Below the pieces are notes generated by a model. It was not told where the DNA came from. It did not search any database and worked only from the letters and a program-made list of their open reading frames with translations. This document shows, piece after piece, positions 9,635 through 20,434 of a stretch of 64,000 nucleotides of DNA. The first letter of the stretch is position 1. Each line of letters opens with the position of its first letter. The translations under genes were made by a program, and so were the position numbers. This stretch comes from Pseudomonas sp. ANT_H12B (GTDB lineage: Bacteria > Pseudomonadota > Gammaproteobacteria > Pseudomonadales > Pseudomonadaceae): the NCBI RefSeq assembly GCF_008369325.1, contig NZ_VOBI01000004.1:248001-312000 (forward strand), read 5' to 3'.

Positions 9635-10468
9635 TCAGGCCGATTGGCGCGATTGCAGACTGCGACCGGCCAACAGTGATAGCACGCCATCAATCACCCG
9701 AGGATCCGCCAGTACCCGCTGATGACCACCCTCCTCCAGGCGCAACAGGCGACTGTCGAACCAGGCCTCGTTGATCAACTGGGACTCCTTGACCGAAACG
9801 TAGTGGTCATCTTCGGCGTGAACGATCAAGCCAGGCATGTCGAGCTGATAGTGCGCGACATCCAGCGTCGCAGCGCGCATGCCGACGTCTTTCTCGACCT
9901 GACGAATGAACGCTGAACGGGCCTTCGGTGGCAGCCCCACATAGCGCGCGAAACCGCGCAGTACACCGAGAATGCGCGCTGGAGCGGCGATTGTGACCAG
10001 GGTTTCGGTGCGCAAGCCCAGCTGGACTGCGAGCATGGCACTGGCGCCGCCCATGGAGTGACCGATGACCGCTTGCAGAGGTGGCAACTCGGCCGCCGCT
10101 TCAAGCATGGCTCGGGCGAACAGCACCACATTGGCCTCGTTACCAGGAGAGCGACCGTGAGCCGGACCGTCCAGCGCAACCACGGTGTAACCGGCATCGA
10201 CCAGTGCGTTGATGAGGCTGGCAAACTGCGTTGGCCGACCTTCCCAACCGTGCATCAATAACACCGCAGGGCCTTGCCCCCAACGCAGCGCCGAGAGACC
10301 GAAGCGCAGGGTGATGCGTTCCGATTTGGCCAGCAGCGGCAGCTCCCAGTCACGCGGCGGAAAGTCCCGTGGCGTCATGAATGCCAGTCGCATTTTGCTC
10401 GCCACCAGTTTCGGTGCAAACCAGCCCAAGGTGCCATTAACGCCACGAACCCACTTCAACGTGCTCAT
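9635..10468 (-). CDS. alpha/beta hydrolase
   Basis: A 277-residue alpha/beta hydrolase. The oxyanion region is VLLMHGWEGRPTQF near residues 68-81, the nucleophile elbow is GHSMGGASA (Ser near residue 137), and VHAEDDHYVS and EGGHQRVL supply the likely acid and His. I use the start MSTLKWV at 10468, because the longer frame begins with GTG. It runs with the TetR gene just upstream (31-bp gap), so the pair may be co-transcribed. The substrate is unknown. Confidence 0.85.
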   Translation of the reverse strand: MSTLKWVRGVNGTLGWFAPKLVASKMRLAFMTPRDFPPRDWELPLLAKSERITLRFGLSALRWGQGPAVLLMHGWEGRPTQFASLINALVDAGYTVVALDGPAHGRSPGNEANVVLFARAMLEAAAELPPLQAVIGHSMGGASAMLAVQLGLRTETLVTIAAPARILGVLRGFARYVGLPPKARSAFIRQVEKDVGMRAATLDVAHYQLDMPGLIVHAEDDHYVSVKESQLINEAWFDSRLLRLEEGGHQRVLADPRVIDGVLSLLAGRSLQSRQSA

Positions 10469-10499
10469 CGCTCTCACTCCTCAGGCTAATGCCTTTAGG

Positions 10500-11039
10500 T
10501 CACAGCACCGCAGACTTGGCGGCGCGTAGCAATCGGTCGGACAACTCTCCTGGCCCAAGCGCCCGTGCCAGGGCCAAACCACCGACCATCAAGGCCATGT
10601 CGGCCAAAGCTTTGTCGGTCTCTTCCGGACTGGCCGCCAATTGCGCGACCATCATTTCCACGTGCTCATTCAACGCCACACGAAATTCGTCCGGCAAACG
10701 ACCCAGCTCACCGACCGAGGCCGGGATCGGGCACGCTGAATCAGAGGAGTCACGGTGTTTGCGCGACAGGTAAAACGCAGCCACCAGTGCGCGACGTTCT
10801 TCGCCGGTCAATTCGGCATCCATGTCGGCGATCAAGCCACGACGGTGACCGAGCAACTGCTTGAACGCTTCCAGCATCATCGCGTCCTTGCTTTCGAAGT
10901 GTGCGTAGAAGCCGCCGACGGTCAGGCCGGCCGCGCCCATCACTTCGCCCACGCTCGGTTCGGCCGGGCCACGCTGAATCAGCGCTGCGCTGGCGGCCTT
11001 AAGGATGCGTTCGCGGGTTTGAGCTTTTTTATCGTTCAT
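10500..11039 (-). CDS. TetR/AcrR-family transcriptional regulator
   Basis: A 179-residue TetR protein. The helix-turn-helix lies near residues 10-55 (RERILKAASAALIQRG, then GLTVGGFYAHFESKDAMMLEAF). The variable C-terminal ligand domain follows. It is upstream of the hydrolase on the same strand and probably controls itself and that gene. From memory, the homologue next to gltX in P. aeruginosa is PA3133. Confidence 0.92.
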   Translation of the reverse strand: MNDKKAQTRERILKAASAALIQRGPAEPSVGEVMGAAGLTVGGFYAHFESKDAMMLEAFKQLLGHRRGLIADMDAELTGEERRALVAAFYLSRKHRDSSDSACPIPASVGELGRLPDEFRVALNEHVEMMVAQLAASPEETDKALADMALMVGGLALARALGPGELSDRLLRAAKSAVL

Positions 11040-11223
11040 CGTTGCCTCCGAATATTACGACTAGAATATTATTCTCATAATAATTTTCCGCAAGTCGTGG
11101 ATGTGACCGCTGGTCTGAAGAACAGTTTGAAAGAAATGAGGGATTTTGGCCAAACGCCAGACAAACAAAAGGGCCATTCAATAATTGAATGACCCTTATA
11201 AAATCCCGCAGAGCGGGTAATCG

Positions 11224-11299
11224 TGGCGTCCCCTAGGGGACTCGAACCCCTGTTACCGCCGTGAAAGGGCGGTGTCCTAGGCCACTAGACGAAGGGGAC
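11224..11299 (-). tRNA. tRNA-Glu (TTC), copy 1
   Basis: A 76-base cloverleaf on the minus strand: acceptor GTCCCCT, anticodon loop CTTTCAC (TTC), T loop GGTTCGAGTCC, encoded CCA. Identical in sequence to the copy at 11509-11584. Confidence 0.97.
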
Positions 11300-11379
11300 G
11301 CAAAACCTTCTATACAACTGATCAGTGCTGAGAGCTGATCGATTCAAGGCCGGTGTGGCCAGACCTTGAACTGTAAAAT

Positions 11380-11455
11380 TGGTGGAGCTTAGCGGGATCG
11401 AACCGCTGACCTCCTGCATGCCATGCAGGCGCTCTCCCAGCTGAGCTAAAGCCCC
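11380..11455 (-). tRNA. tRNA-Ala (GGC), copy 1
   Basis: A 76-base cloverleaf with D arm AGCTCAGCTGGGAGAGC, anticodon loop ATGGCAT (GGC), T loop GGTTCGATCC and encoded CCA. It differs from the second copy at 11664-11739 at compensating stem positions. Confidence 0.97.
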
Positions 11456-11508
11456 GGATTTTTCGCCTCGCGGCGGAGCGACATCTTGCAACATCGCTTC
11501 TGTAAAAC

Positions 11509-11584
11509 TGGCGTCCCCTAGGGGACTCGAACCCCTGTTACCGCCGTGAAAGGGCGGTGTCCTAGGCCACTAGACGAAGGGGAC
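11509..11584 (-). tRNA. tRNA-Glu (TTC), copy 2
   Basis: Same sequence as the tRNA-Glu at 11224-11299, offset by 285 bases. Anticodon TTC, encoded CCA. Confidence 0.97.
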
Positions 11585-11663
11585 GCAAACCCTTCTATAC
11601 AACAGATCAACCCTTAGAGTTGATCGCTTCAAGACCGGTGTGGCCAGACCTTGAAGTGTAAAT

Positions 11664-11739
<76 letters not shown>

Positions 11740-11876
11740 TCATCGCTGAGGACGGGGCGAATCTTAATGGCGCATCGGAAGGCTGTCAAACTTATTTTTA
11801 AAATATTTCAAAGTTTTTTGCCGACATAACAATCACTTACCGCCCTTCCCCGTAAATCCGGGGTGTATCCGTCCCT

Positions 11877-12010
11877 GTAGCAGCTGCCGCAGGCTGCGTT
11901 CGCGTGCGCAGCGCTCGCAATCCGGGCGCCCTGCCCTTTCGGAAAGATTGCGCAGCGGCCTTTGGGGCCGCTGCGCAGCCCAACGCAGCCTTCGGCAGCT
12001 GCTACAGGGG
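11877..12010. repeat. Pseudomonas intergenic palindrome
   Basis: CTGTAGCAGCTGCCGCAGGC near 11875 and its near-perfect inverse complement near 11986-12007 face each other across a GC-rich centre that holds a further CAGCGGCC palindrome. This is a REP-type element of the GCAGCTGC class, common in this genus. It occupies most of the gap between the tRNA array and the gltX stop. Confidence 0.75.
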
Positions 12011-12021
12011 AACGCTGGGAA

Positions 12022-13503
12022 TCAGGCGATGTTGCCCAACAGTTTTTCCCACTCCTTGTTTTCCTTCTTCGACACGCCGCCCAGCAAGTCGATCGCCTGG
12101 CGCAGACGGAAACGAGTCAAATCCGGACCGAGGATTTCCATCGCATCGAGCACCGACACCGAACTGGCCTGGCCAGTGATCGAGGCAAACATCAGCGGCA
12201 TGGCGTCACGCAGCTTCAGCTCCAGGGATTCGACCACCGCTTGAATCGTTGCGGTGATGCTGTCCTTCTCCCACTGACGCAGGCTTTCCAGTTTCCACAG
12301 AATCAACTGCATCAACTGACGAACCTGATCGCTCGAGAGCTTCTTGGATTCGAACAGCTTGGCGTCCGGGCTCACGCCACCGGCGAAGAAGAACCCGGCC
12401 AGCGGTGCGACCTGGCTGAAGGTTTCAACCCGGCCCTGCACGTGCGGTGCGATTTTCATCATGTATTCCGGGTTCAGCGCCCAGGTCTGCAGCCGGGAGG
12501 CGAACTCTTCCACCGGTAGGTCACGCAGCCACTGGCCGTTAAGCCACGACAGCTTCTCGATGTCGAAAATCGGCCCGCCCAGGGAGACACGGCTCAGATC
12601 AAAGTTATCGACCATTTCCTGCAACGAGAACTTCTCGCGCTCGTCCGGCATCGACCAGCCCATGCGGCCCAAATAGTTGAGCATCGCTTCCGGCATGAAA
12701 CCCATGCGCTCATAGAACGTCACCGAGGTCGGGTTCTTGCGCTTGGACAGCTTGCTCTTGTCCGGGTTACGCAGCAGCGGCATATAGCACAGCTGCGGTT
12801 GTTCCCAGCCGAAATATTCGTAAAGCAGAATCAGTTTTGGCGCCGATGGCAGCCACTCTTCACCGCGCAGAACATGGGTGATGCCCATCAGATGGTCATC
12901 GACCACGTTGGCCAGGAAGTATGTCGGCAGGCCGTCGGTCTTCATCAGCACTTGCATGTCCATGCGATCCCACGGGATCTCGACGTCGCCACGCAGCATG
13001 TCCGGCACCACACAAACACCTTCGCTCGGCACTTTCATGCGGATCACGTGAGGTTCGCCAGCGGCCAGACGGCGCGCGACTTCTTCCTTGGACAGCAACA
13101 GCGCACGGCCGTCGTAACGCGGGGTTTCACCGCGGGCCATTTGCTCGGCGCGCATCTGGTCCAGCTCTTCAGCTGTACAGAAGCACGGGAAAGCGTGGCC
13201 CATTTCGACCAGCTGCTGGCAGTACTTCTGATAGATGTCGCCGCGCTCGCTCTGACGGTAAGGACCGTGCGGGCCGCCAACGTCCGGGCCTTCGCTCCAG
13301 TCGATACCCAACCAGCGCAAGGCGTCGAAAATTTGTTGTTCGGATTCGCGGGTCGAGCGCAATTGGTCAGTGTCTTCGATCCGCAGGATGAACTCACCGC
13401 CGTGCTGCTTGGCAAAGCAGTAGTTGAACAAAGCGATGTAAGCGGTACCTACGTGGGGGTCCCCGGTAGGCGATGGCGCGATGCGAGTGCGGACGGTGGT
13501 CAT
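12022..13503 (-). CDS. gltX: glutamyl-tRNA synthetase
   Basis: A 493-residue class I synthetase that charges tRNA-Glu. Rossmann motif [14 protein letters not shown] (HIGH equivalent PHVG) lies near residue 9, and KLSKRKNP (KMSKS equivalent) near residue 245. A zinc-site-like CFCTAEELD follows GHAFP near residue 100. I start at [12 protein letters not shown] (13503); a longer frame upstream has no homology. The neighbouring array encodes its tRNA substrate. Confidence 0.97.
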   Translation of the reverse strand: MTTVRTRIAPSPTGDPHVGTAYIALFNYCFAKQHGGEFILRIEDTDQLRSTRESEQQIFDALRWLGIDWSEGPDVGGPHGPYRQSERGDIYQKYCQQLVEMGHAFPCFCTAEELDQMRAEQMARGETPRYDGRALLLSKEEVARRLAAGEPHVIRMKVPSEGVCVVPDMLRGDVEIPWDRMDMQVLMKTDGLPTYFLANVVDDHLMGITHVLRGEEWLPSAPKLILLYEYFGWEQPQLCYMPLLRNPDKSKLSKRKNPTSVTFYERMGFMPEAMLNYLGRMGWSMPDEREKFSLQEMVDNFDLSRVSLGGPIFDIEKLSWLNGQWLRDLPVEEFASRLQTWALNPEYMMKIAPHVQGRVETFSQVAPLAGFFFAGGVSPDAKLFESKKLSSDQVRQLMQLILWKLESLRQWEKDSITATIQAVVESLELKLRDAMPLMFASITGQASSVSVLDAMEILGPDLTRFRLRQAIDLLGGVSKKENKEWEKLLGNIA

Positions 13504-13722
13504 GGCAAGTCTCGAAATGAAGATAAAACAAAGGGCGAATGGTAACAGGCGTTGCCCGCCCGGCTCCAGTGAGCTGGGCATTTAAGCCAAGGTTGCGTCT
13601 ACAACGCGCTCCAGCCTTGGTGAATGGCCGATTATCAGCCGATGGCATTTACCCATCATTCGCTGTATGCCAGATTTGACCGCCGATAACTTTCCTTACA
13701 ATTTCTCGACTACCGTCTGCCC

Positions 13723-14599
13723 GTGCCGGCCCAACTCAAGCGTCGCCTGTTTATTTTCCTGTTGATCGTCCTGATGATTGCCGGGGGCTTTTTTGCCCAG
13801 TGGTTCTTCAAGGGACGGTTTTATGAAAGCACCGACAACGCTTATGTCCAGGGCGAAATCACCCGCGTGTCGAGCCAACTGGGCGCACGTATCGATCAAG
13901 TACTGGTGCAGGACAACCAGCACGTCGAGAAAGGTCAGCTGCTGATCAAGCTCGAAGGCGATGACTTCCACCTCGCCGTCGACCGCGCCAACGCCACCCT
14001 CGCCACCCGCGAAGCCGAACGCCTGCAAGCCCGAATCAAACTGACTCAGCAAGCCAGCCTGATTGCCGCCAGCGACGCGCAAGTCGCCTCCAGCCAAGCC
14101 AGCCTCGGTCGTTCGCAGATCGATTTGTCTCGCGCGCAAACCCTGCGCAAACCCGGCTATGTCTCAGAAGAACGGGTGACCACCCTCTCCGCCGACAACC
14201 ACATCGCCCGCTCGCAAGTGACCAAGGCCCAGGCAGACGCACAAAGTCAGCGTCAACAAATCACCTCCCTGGCCGCCGAGATCAAACGCCTCGACGCCAT
14301 GATCGCCAACGCCAAAACCGATCTCGCCCAGGCTGAGCTGAACCTGACCCGCAGCGAAATCCACGCGCCCATCAGCGGCCTGATCGGCCAGCGCGCCGCC
14401 CGCGAAGGTCAGTACGTGCAGGTGGGTGCTTATCTGATGTCGATCGTCCCCGACCAAGACATCTGGATTCAGGCCAACTTCACGGATTCCGGTAAAACTG
14501 ACCTTCGCCGCGGACAACCCGCTGCACGGCAAGATCCGCCCGGGCATGTCACTCACCGCAAAAGTGAACATCAAAGACGCCTCTGACGATGGGCGGTGA
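13723..14599 (+). pseudogene. EmrA/HlyD-type membrane fusion protein with internal deletion
   Basis: The first about 255 codons encode a normal EmrA-like adaptor: an N-terminal membrane anchor (residues 8-27), YESTDNAYVQGEI, a long coiled-coil hairpin, then HAPISGLIGQRAAREGQYVQ. After IWIQANF (about 14478) the sequence jumps to RIPVKLTFAADNPLHGKIRP in the +1 frame, the extreme C-terminal part of EmrA. Compared with the family, roughly 60 codons of the beta-barrel region are missing and the frame is broken. The original stop (14597-14599) overlaps the next start. Without frame restoration the product reads into a short unrelated tail. Confidence 0.8.
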
Positions 14600-16139
14600 T
14601 CAACTGATCCGCCCCGTCGGCGAACCGACCCGACGGGACTGGATCGCTGTAATGAGCGTCATGCTCGGCGCCTTCATGGCGGTTCTCGACATCCAGATCA
14701 CCAACTCATCGCTCAAGGACATTCAGGGCGCACTGTCGGCGACCCTGGAAGAAGGCTCATGGATTTCCACGTCGTACCTGGTGGCGGAAATCATCATGAT
14801 CCCGCTGACCGCCTGGCTGGTGCAGTTGCTCTCGGCGCGGCGACTGGCGGTGTGGGTGTCCCTCGGGTTTCTCGCCGCGTCCCTGCTCTGCTCCATGGCC
14901 TGGAGCCTGGAAAGCATGATTGTCTTCCGCGCCTTGCAGGGCTTCACCGGGCGGTGCGCTGATTCCGCTGGCGTTCACCCTCACGCTGATCAAACTCCCC
15001 GAACACCACCGCGCCAAAGGCATGGCGATGTTCGCGATGACCGCGACCTTCGCCCCCTCAATCGGCCCGACGCTAGGCGGCTGGCTGACCGAGAACTGGG
15101 GTTGGGAATACATTTTCTACATCAACATACCACCCGGCCTGCTCATGATCGCCGGCCTGATGTATGGCCTGGAGAAGAAAGAAGCCCACTGGGAACTGCT
15201 GAAAAGCACCGACTACCTGAGCATTCTTACACTGGGCGTAGGCCTCGGTTGTTTGCAGGTGTTTCTGGAAGAAGGCCATCGCAAGGACTGGCTGGAATCG
15301 AGTCTGATCGTGACGCTGGGCAGCATTGCGCTGGTCAGCCTGATTACCTTTGTGATCGTGCAGTTCTCCAAGCCCAACCCGCTGATCAATCTCGGCATCC
15401 TGGGTAATCGCAATTTCGGTTTATCGAGCATTTCCAGTATCGGAATAGGGGTCGGGTTATACGGCTCGATCTATCTGTTGCCGCTGTACCTGGCGCAGAT
15501 CCAGAACTACAACGCCTTGCAGATTGGCGAAGTGATCATGTGGATGGGTGTGCCGCAGCTGTTTCTGATTCCGCTGGTGCCGAAGCTGATGAAGTACGTC
15601 TCGCCGAAATGGCTGTGCACGCTGGGTTTCGGATTGTTCGGGCTGGCGAGTTTTTCATCCGGGGTATTAAACCCGGACTTCGCCGGGCCGCAGTTCAATC
15701 AGATCCAGCTCATCCGCGCGCTGGGCCAGCCGTTGATCATGGTGACCATCTCGTTGATCGCCACGGCGTACATCCTGCCGCAGGACGCGGGTTCGGCGTC
15801 GAGCCTGTTCAACATCCTGCGCAACCTTGGCGGCGCGATTGGCATCGCCCTCCTCGCCACGCTGCTGGATGCGCGAACCAAGACCTACTTTGATTATTTG
15901 CGTGAAGCCATTGTGCCAACCAACCCGCAGGTGGCGGAGCGGATGGCGTCGTTGACGAATCGGTTTGGCAACGAGACGGCGGCGCTGGGCAAGCTCAGTG
16001 AATTGCGCATCAGCAGGCGTCGATCATGGCTTACAACGATGCGTTTCACTTTGTCGGGATTGCACTGGGGATCAGCATGTTGGCGGTGTTGTTGACCAAG
16101 GCGTTACCGGCGGGCCTGAAGGCAGGGGAAGCGCATTAA
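14589..16139 (+). pseudogene. EmrB/QacA-type (DHA2) MFS multidrug transporter, two frameshifts
   Basis: It reads as a 14-helix drug:H+ antiporter over three frames. From 14589 to about 14948 it gives MGGDQLIRPVGEPTRRDW to FRALQGFTG. An extra G in 14949-14951 then breaks the frame. The body continues as GGALIPLAFTLTLIKLPEHH. Near 16005 a missing base breaks it again, after which QASIMAYNDAFHFVGIALG leads to the natural stop at 16137. Motif C-like GPTLGGWLTENWGWEYIFYIN is intact. It is paired with the broken adaptor gene upstream, as in emrAB. Confidence 0.82.
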
Positions 16140-16148
16140 GCACCGCCG

Positions 16149-16199
16149 ATCGTTCCCATGCTCCGCGTGGGAATGATCACCGCGAGGTATGGGAACGAT
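16149..16199. repeat. short intergenic palindrome
   Basis: CGATCGTTCCCATGCTCCGCGTGGGAATGATC followed by an inverse GGGAACGATC forms nested inverted repeats between the transporter stop and the convergent uvrB stop. This resembles the common Pseudomonas CGTTCCCACGC-type repeat. Confidence 0.7.
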
Positions 16200-16205
16200 C
16201 ACCTG

Positions 16206-18221
16206 TCAAACGGTGATCAACCGATCCCGCAACTTGCCAATCTCATCGCGCATCTGCGCCGCGGCTTCAAATTCCAGATCCCGCGCTAACGCGTACATCT
16301 TCTCTTCCAGGGCTTTAATACGCTTGGCGATTTCGCCCGGTGAGCGCAATTCGGCTTCGTACTTGGCGTTTTCTTCGGCAGCCTTGGCCATGCCTTTGCG
16401 CTTCTTGCTGCGCGAACCCGGCACGGTCGCGCCTTCCATGATGTCGGCAACGTCCTTGAACACACCTTTGGGTGTAATGCCGTTGGCCAGGTTGAAGGCA
16501 ATCTGCTTGTCGCGACGACGCTCGGTTTCGCCGATCGCTCGCTCCATCGAGCCGGTGATGCGATCCGCATAGAGAATCGCCCGGCCATTGAGGTTCCGCG
16601 CCGCGCGACCGATGGTCTGGATCAGCGAGCGTTCGGAACGCAGGAAGCCTTCCTTGTCCGCATCGAGAATCGCCACCAGCGAGACTTCCGGCATGTCCAG
16701 ACCTTCGCGCAGCAGGTTGATCCCCACCAGCACATCGAAAGTGCCCAGGCGCAAATCGCGGATGATCTCGACCCGTTCCACAGTATCGATGTCCGAGTGC
16801 AGATACCGCACGCGCACGCCGTGATCAGCGAGGTAATCGGTCAAGTCTTCGGACATGCGCTTGGTCAGCGTGGTAACCAGCACCCGCTCCTCCAGCGCCA
16901 CGCGCTTGCCGATTTCCGAGAGCAGATCGTCGACCTGGGTCAGCGCCGGACGGATCTCAATTTGCGGGTCCACCAAGCCAGTCGGACGAACCAATTGTTC
17001 GACCACACGACCCGCGTGTTCCGCCTCGTAATTGCCCGGCGTGGCCGAGACAAAGATTGTCTGCGGGCTGATGTTTTCGAACTCGTCGAAACGCATCGGC
17101 CGGTTATCCAGCGCGGACGGCAGACGGAAACCATATTCCACCAGCGTCTCTTTACGCGAACGATCACCCTTATACATGGCGCCGACCTGCGGCACGCTGA
17201 CGTGGGATTCGTCGATCACCAGCAAGGCGTCGGCCGGCAGGTAGTCAAACAAGGTCGGTGGCGCCTCGCCGGAGGCACGGCCCGACAGGTAGCGCGAGTA
17301 GTTTTCGATGCCGTTGCAGTAACCCAGTTCGAGAATCATCTCCAGGTCAAAGCGGGTGCGCTGTTCAAGACGCTGCGCTTCCACCAGTTTATTGTTGGAA
17401 CGCAGGTAGTCCAGGCGCTCCTGAAGCTCGACCTTGATCCCTTCGATGGCGCCCAGCAGGGTTTCCCGTGGCGTCACGTAGTGGCTTTTCGGATAGAAAG
17501 TGAATCGCGGCAACTGCCGGGTGACTTCGCCGGTCAACGGATCGAATGCGGAAATCTTCTCGACTTCATCATCGAAGAGTTCGATGCGGATCGCTTCGAA
17601 ATCGGATTCCGCCGGGTGGATATCAATCACATCGCCGCGCACCCGGAAAGTCGCACGGGCGAAATCCATGTCGTTGCGGGTGTATTGCAAGTCGGCGAGA
17701 CGACGCAGCAACGCGCGCTGATCGAGCTTGTCGCCGCGATCCACGTGCAGCACCATCTTCAAATAGGTTTCCGGGCTGCCCAAGCCATAGATGCACGACA
17801 CCGTGGTGACGATGATCGCGTCCTTGCGCTCCAGCAACGCCTTGGTCGCGGAGAGCCGCATCTGCTCGATGTGGTCGTTGATCGAGGCATCTTTCTCGAT
17901 GAAGGTATCGGACGACGGCACATAGGCTTCGGGCTGGTAGTAGTCGTAGTAGGAGACGAAATATTCGACGGCGTTGTTCGGGAAGAACGCCTTGAATTCA
18001 CCGTACAACTGCGCGGCCAGGGTCTTGTTCGGCGCCAGCACCAAGGTCGGGCGCTGAACCTGGGCGATCACGTTGGCGATGCTGAAGGTCTTGCCCGAGC
18101 CGGTCACACCGAGCAACGTCTGGTGCGCCAACCCGGCCTCGATACCCTCGACCATCAGGCGGATGGCTTCCGGCTGATCGCCGGCGGGCTCAAAGCGGGT
18201 GACTAGCTGGAATTCAGACAT
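16206..18221 (-). CDS. uvrB: excinuclease ABC subunit B
   Basis: A 671-residue nucleotide-excision-repair helicase-like protein that loads damaged DNA for UvrC incision. Walker A GVTGSGKT lies at residues 38-45, and the beta-hairpin [16 protein letters not shown] near residue 95. [13 protein letters not shown] is the DEAD-like motif, QTIGRAARN is motif VI, and a C-terminal UVR domain ends the protein. The start [16 protein letters not shown] is chosen over an upstream in-frame Met because it matches the family N-terminus. Confidence 0.97.
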   Translation of the reverse strand: MSEFQLVTRFEPAGDQPEAIRLMVEGIEAGLAHQTLLGVTGSGKTFSIANVIAQVQRPTLVLAPNKTLAAQLYGEFKAFFPNNAVEYFVSYYDYYQPEAYVPSSDTFIEKDASINDHIEQMRLSATKALLERKDAIIVTTVSCIYGLGSPETYLKMVLHVDRGDKLDQRALLRRLADLQYTRNDMDFARATFRVRGDVIDIHPAESDFEAIRIELFDDEVEKISAFDPLTGEVTRQLPRFTFYPKSHYVTPRETLLGAIEGIKVELQERLDYLRSNNKLVEAQRLEQRTRFDLEMILELGYCNGIENYSRYLSGRASGEAPPTLFDYLPADALLVIDESHVSVPQVGAMYKGDRSRKETLVEYGFRLPSALDNRPMRFDEFENISPQTIFVSATPGNYEAEHAGRVVEQLVRPTGLVDPQIEIRPALTQVDDLLSEIGKRVALEERVLVTTLTKRMSEDLTDYLADHGVRVRYLHSDIDTVERVEIIRDLRLGTFDVLVGINLLREGLDMPEVSLVAILDADKEGFLRSERSLIQTIGRAARNLNGRAILYADRITGSMERAIGETERRRDKQIAFNLANGITPKGVFKDVADIMEGATVPGSRSKKRKGMAKAAEENAKYEAELRSPGEIAKRIKALEEKMYALARDLEFEAAAQMRDEIGKLRDRLITV

Positions 18222-18574
18222 GAAATACCTCTCGGTTTTCGGAGCAAGGGCCGCGCCTTGCACGGTCAAACCGGACAGGAACGAGAAGGACCGCAAACGA
18301 CCGACGTCGCCCGAGGAAAAAACTGGATTGTGCTCAATGTGGAGCCGATTGCCCTCGCTTTCAAGGCAAACGTCCTACATCCCTTGAAGTCTTTGACGCA
18401 GCCATTCGACTAACGGTCGAAAAATAATCGGAAAAACTTACGTTAGAAGCGGAATTGCCTGTCGCCTTCAATTGCAGATGGCCTCTATACTAGCTCCCCG
18501 TTTGTGCACCGCTCTAGTGCATTCGGCTGGAGCGCGACACGTCCCTCCACACTCCATTCAGAGCCGCCGCAAAA
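18222..18574. other. intergenic region between uvrB and the aminotransferase
   Basis: A divergent promoter region. I see no good CTGT-N8-ACAG LexA box upstream of uvrB. CTATAC at about 18484 is a possible -10 for the aminotransferase. No further gene is supported. Confidence 0.5.
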
Positions 18575-19771
18575 ATGAGCCTGTTCTCCGCTGTCGAAAT
18601 GGCACCACGCGATCCAATCCTGGGCCTCAACGAAGCATTCAACGCCGATACCCGTACCAACAAGGTCAACCTGGGGGTCGGTGTTTACTGCAACGAGGAG
18701 GGGCGAATTCCACTCCTGCGCGCCGTTGTCGAAGCCGAGACGATTCGCGTCGCTCAGCACGCTTCCCGTGGCTACCTGCCAATCGACGGTATTGCCGCCT
18801 ACGACCAGGCCGTGCAAAAACTGCTGTTCGGCAATGATTCGCCGCTGATCGCTTCCGGCCGCGTAATCACCACCCAGGCCGTTGGCGGTACTGGCGCCCT
18901 GAAAATCGGTGCCGACTTCCTCAAGCAACTGCTGCCGAACGCCGTCGTGGCGATCAGCGACCCAAGCTGGGAAAACCACCGCGCACTGTTCGAAACCGCT
19001 GGCTTCCCGGTGCAGAACTATCGCTACTACGACGCCGCCACCCACGACGTGAACCGTGCTGGCTTGCTGGAAGACCTGAACGCCCTGCCGTCCGGCTCCA
19101 TCGTTGTGCTGCACGCTTGCTGCCACAACCCGACCGGCGTTGACCTGAGTCCGGCGGACTGGAAAAACGTCCTGGAAGTCGTGAAAGCCAAAGGTCACGT
19201 ACCGTTCCTCGACATGGCCTACCAGGGCTTTGGCGACGGCATCGACGAAGACGCTGCGGCTGTGCGCCTGTTCGCTGAATCGGGCCTGACTTTCTTCGTC
19301 TCCAGCTCGTTCTCCAAGTCCTTCTCGCTGTACGGCGAGCGCGTTGGCGCCCTGTCGATCGTCAGCGAAACGAAAGAAGAAAGCGCGCGCGTGCTGTCGC
19401 AAGTCAAACGCGTGATCCGCACCAACTACTCCAACCCGCCGACCCACGGTGCAAGCATCGTCGCCGCTGTATTGAACAGCCCGGAATTGCGCGCTCAATG
19501 GGAAGAAGAACTGGCTGAAATGCGTCTGCGGATTCGCGGCATGCGCATCCAGATGGTCGACCTGCTGGCGAAAAACGCGCCACAACGCGACTTCAGCTTC
19601 GTCGGTCGTCAACGCGGTATGTTTTCCTACTCCGGCCTGACGGTTGAGCAAGTGACCCGTCTGCGCAACGAGTTCGGCATCTACGCCCTGGACACCGGCC
19701 GCATCTGCGTGGCTGCGTTGAACCAGAGCAACATCGACGTTGTGACCAAGGCCATTGTTGCGGTGATTTGA
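18575..19771 (+). CDS. aromatic-amino-acid aminotransferase (class I, PLP)
   Basis: A 398-residue class I aminotransferase of the AspC/TyrB/PhhC type. VNLGVGVYCNEEG lies near residue 30, HACCHNPTGVDL near residue 180, and the PLP Schiff-base lysine is K248 in SSSFSKSFSLYGERVGAL. It transfers the amino group of Tyr, Phe or Asp to 2-oxoglutarate in the cytoplasm. In Pseudomonas this gene next to uvrB is annotated as aromatic aminotransferase (PA3139 by memory). Sequence alone does not separate TyrB, PhhC and AspC. A terminator follows. Confidence 0.9.
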   Translation: MSLFSAVEMAPRDPILGLNEAFNADTRTNKVNLGVGVYCNEEGRIPLLRAVVEAETIRVAQHASRGYLPIDGIAAYDQAVQKLLFGNDSPLIASGRVITTQAVGGTGALKIGADFLKQLLPNAVVAISDPSWENHRALFETAGFPVQNYRYYDAATHDVNRAGLLEDLNALPSGSIVVLHACCHNPTGVDLSPADWKNVLEVVKAKGHVPFLDMAYQGFGDGIDEDAAAVRLFAESGLTFFVSSSFSKSFSLYGERVGALSIVSETKEESARVLSQVKRVIRTNYSNPPTHGASIVAAVLNSPELRAQWEEELAEMRLRIRGMRIQMVDLLAKNAPQRDFSFVGRQRGMFSYSGLTVEQVTRLRNEFGIYALDTGRICVAALNQSNIDVVTKAIVAVI

Positions 19772-19786
19772 GTCGTCGAGTGATAC

Positions 19787-19823
19787 GAAAAACGGGAAGC
19801 CAAATGGCTTCCCGTTTTTGTTT
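19787..19823 (+). terminator. rho-independent terminator after the aminotransferase
   Basis: AAAAACGGGAAGCC, a short CAAAT loop region, then GGCTTCCCGTTTTTGTTT. Confidence 0.9.
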
Positions 19824-19880
19824 GTCAGAGATAATTCTCAAAGCAACGACCGAGGGCTCTAGACTGCACATAGATCAAAT

Positions 19881-19968
19881 GTGGGAGCGAGCTTGCTCGC
19901 GATAGCGGTCGTCCTGCCAACATCCCTGTTGAATGTGAAGCCCTCATCGCGAGCAAGCTCGCTCCCAC
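19881..19968. repeat. REP palindrome pair
   Basis: GTGGGAGCGAGCTTGCTCGC at 19881 faces its inverse complement ending at 19968; arms of 23 bases are perfect. Confidence 0.88.
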
Positions 19969-20006
19969 GGGTTTTGTGTACACCCCGAATTCTTACGAGA
20001 ACCAAC

Positions 20007-20207
20007 ATGAAAAACGATAACCTACGCGCCGACCGCGACGAGCTGGACCACTTCGTGCCCCGCTCCTCGGCCAAACGCGGTAATAACCTGGTGCTGCAAG
20101 TGGCTGCGGGCGTGTTCCTTGGCGGCCTGGCGTTGTGGCTGGTGCAACTGGTCGCCACGATGGCGTACGCCAAGCTGATGCTCGGCACCATTACCTTCGG
20201 CGGTTAA
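20007..20207 (+). CDS. small single-pass membrane protein, unknown function
   Basis: A 66-residue protein starting MKNDNLRADRDELDHFVPRS, with a basic linker and one hydrophobic helix near residues 28-50 (VLQVAAGVFLGGLALWLVQL). I do not recognise a named family. The coding start is set by ATG at 20007; sequence upstream in the same frame is REP DNA. Its stop overlaps that of the convergent small gene 20204-20434. Confidence 0.7.
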   Translation: MKNDNLRADRDELDHFVPRSSAKRGNNLVLQVAAGVFLGGLALWLVQLVATMAYAKLMLGTITFGG

Positions 20208-20434
20208 GCCAATTCGGTCGCGCGCTGGCTGGCCGCGTCGTCGTAGGCTACGTAAAGCGACTCGGCCACCTGGCTTTTGATAGCCTTGGTGCTTTCCAGG
20301 CCCAGGACAAAACCTTCGGCCTTGCCGCCAGCACGGTTCAGCTCGTCAGCAGTGCTGGCCTGAGTAATTGCGTCGAACAACTTCTCGGCGTGCGGGCCGA
20401 CACCTTTGGGCAGACTGATCTGGGCGATGCTCAT
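20204..20434 (-). CDS. small hypothetical protein, convergent with the membrane protein
   Basis: A 76-residue soluble, helix-rich protein starting MSIAQISLPKGVGPHAEKLF and ending ASQRATELA. ATG at 20434 is preferred; upstream in-frame codons run into the tRNA-side spacer. I see no known domain. It shares four bases (the TTAA stop overlap) with the opposing gene. Confidence 0.65.
   Translation of the reverse strand: MSIAQISLPKGVGPHAEKLFDAITQASTADELNRAGGKAEGFVLGLESTKAIKSQVAESLYVAYDDAASQRATELA

Noticed and set aside
18222..18350. A LexA box upstream of uvrB
   Set aside because: I found no CTGT-N8-ACAG-like sequence with acceptable fit.
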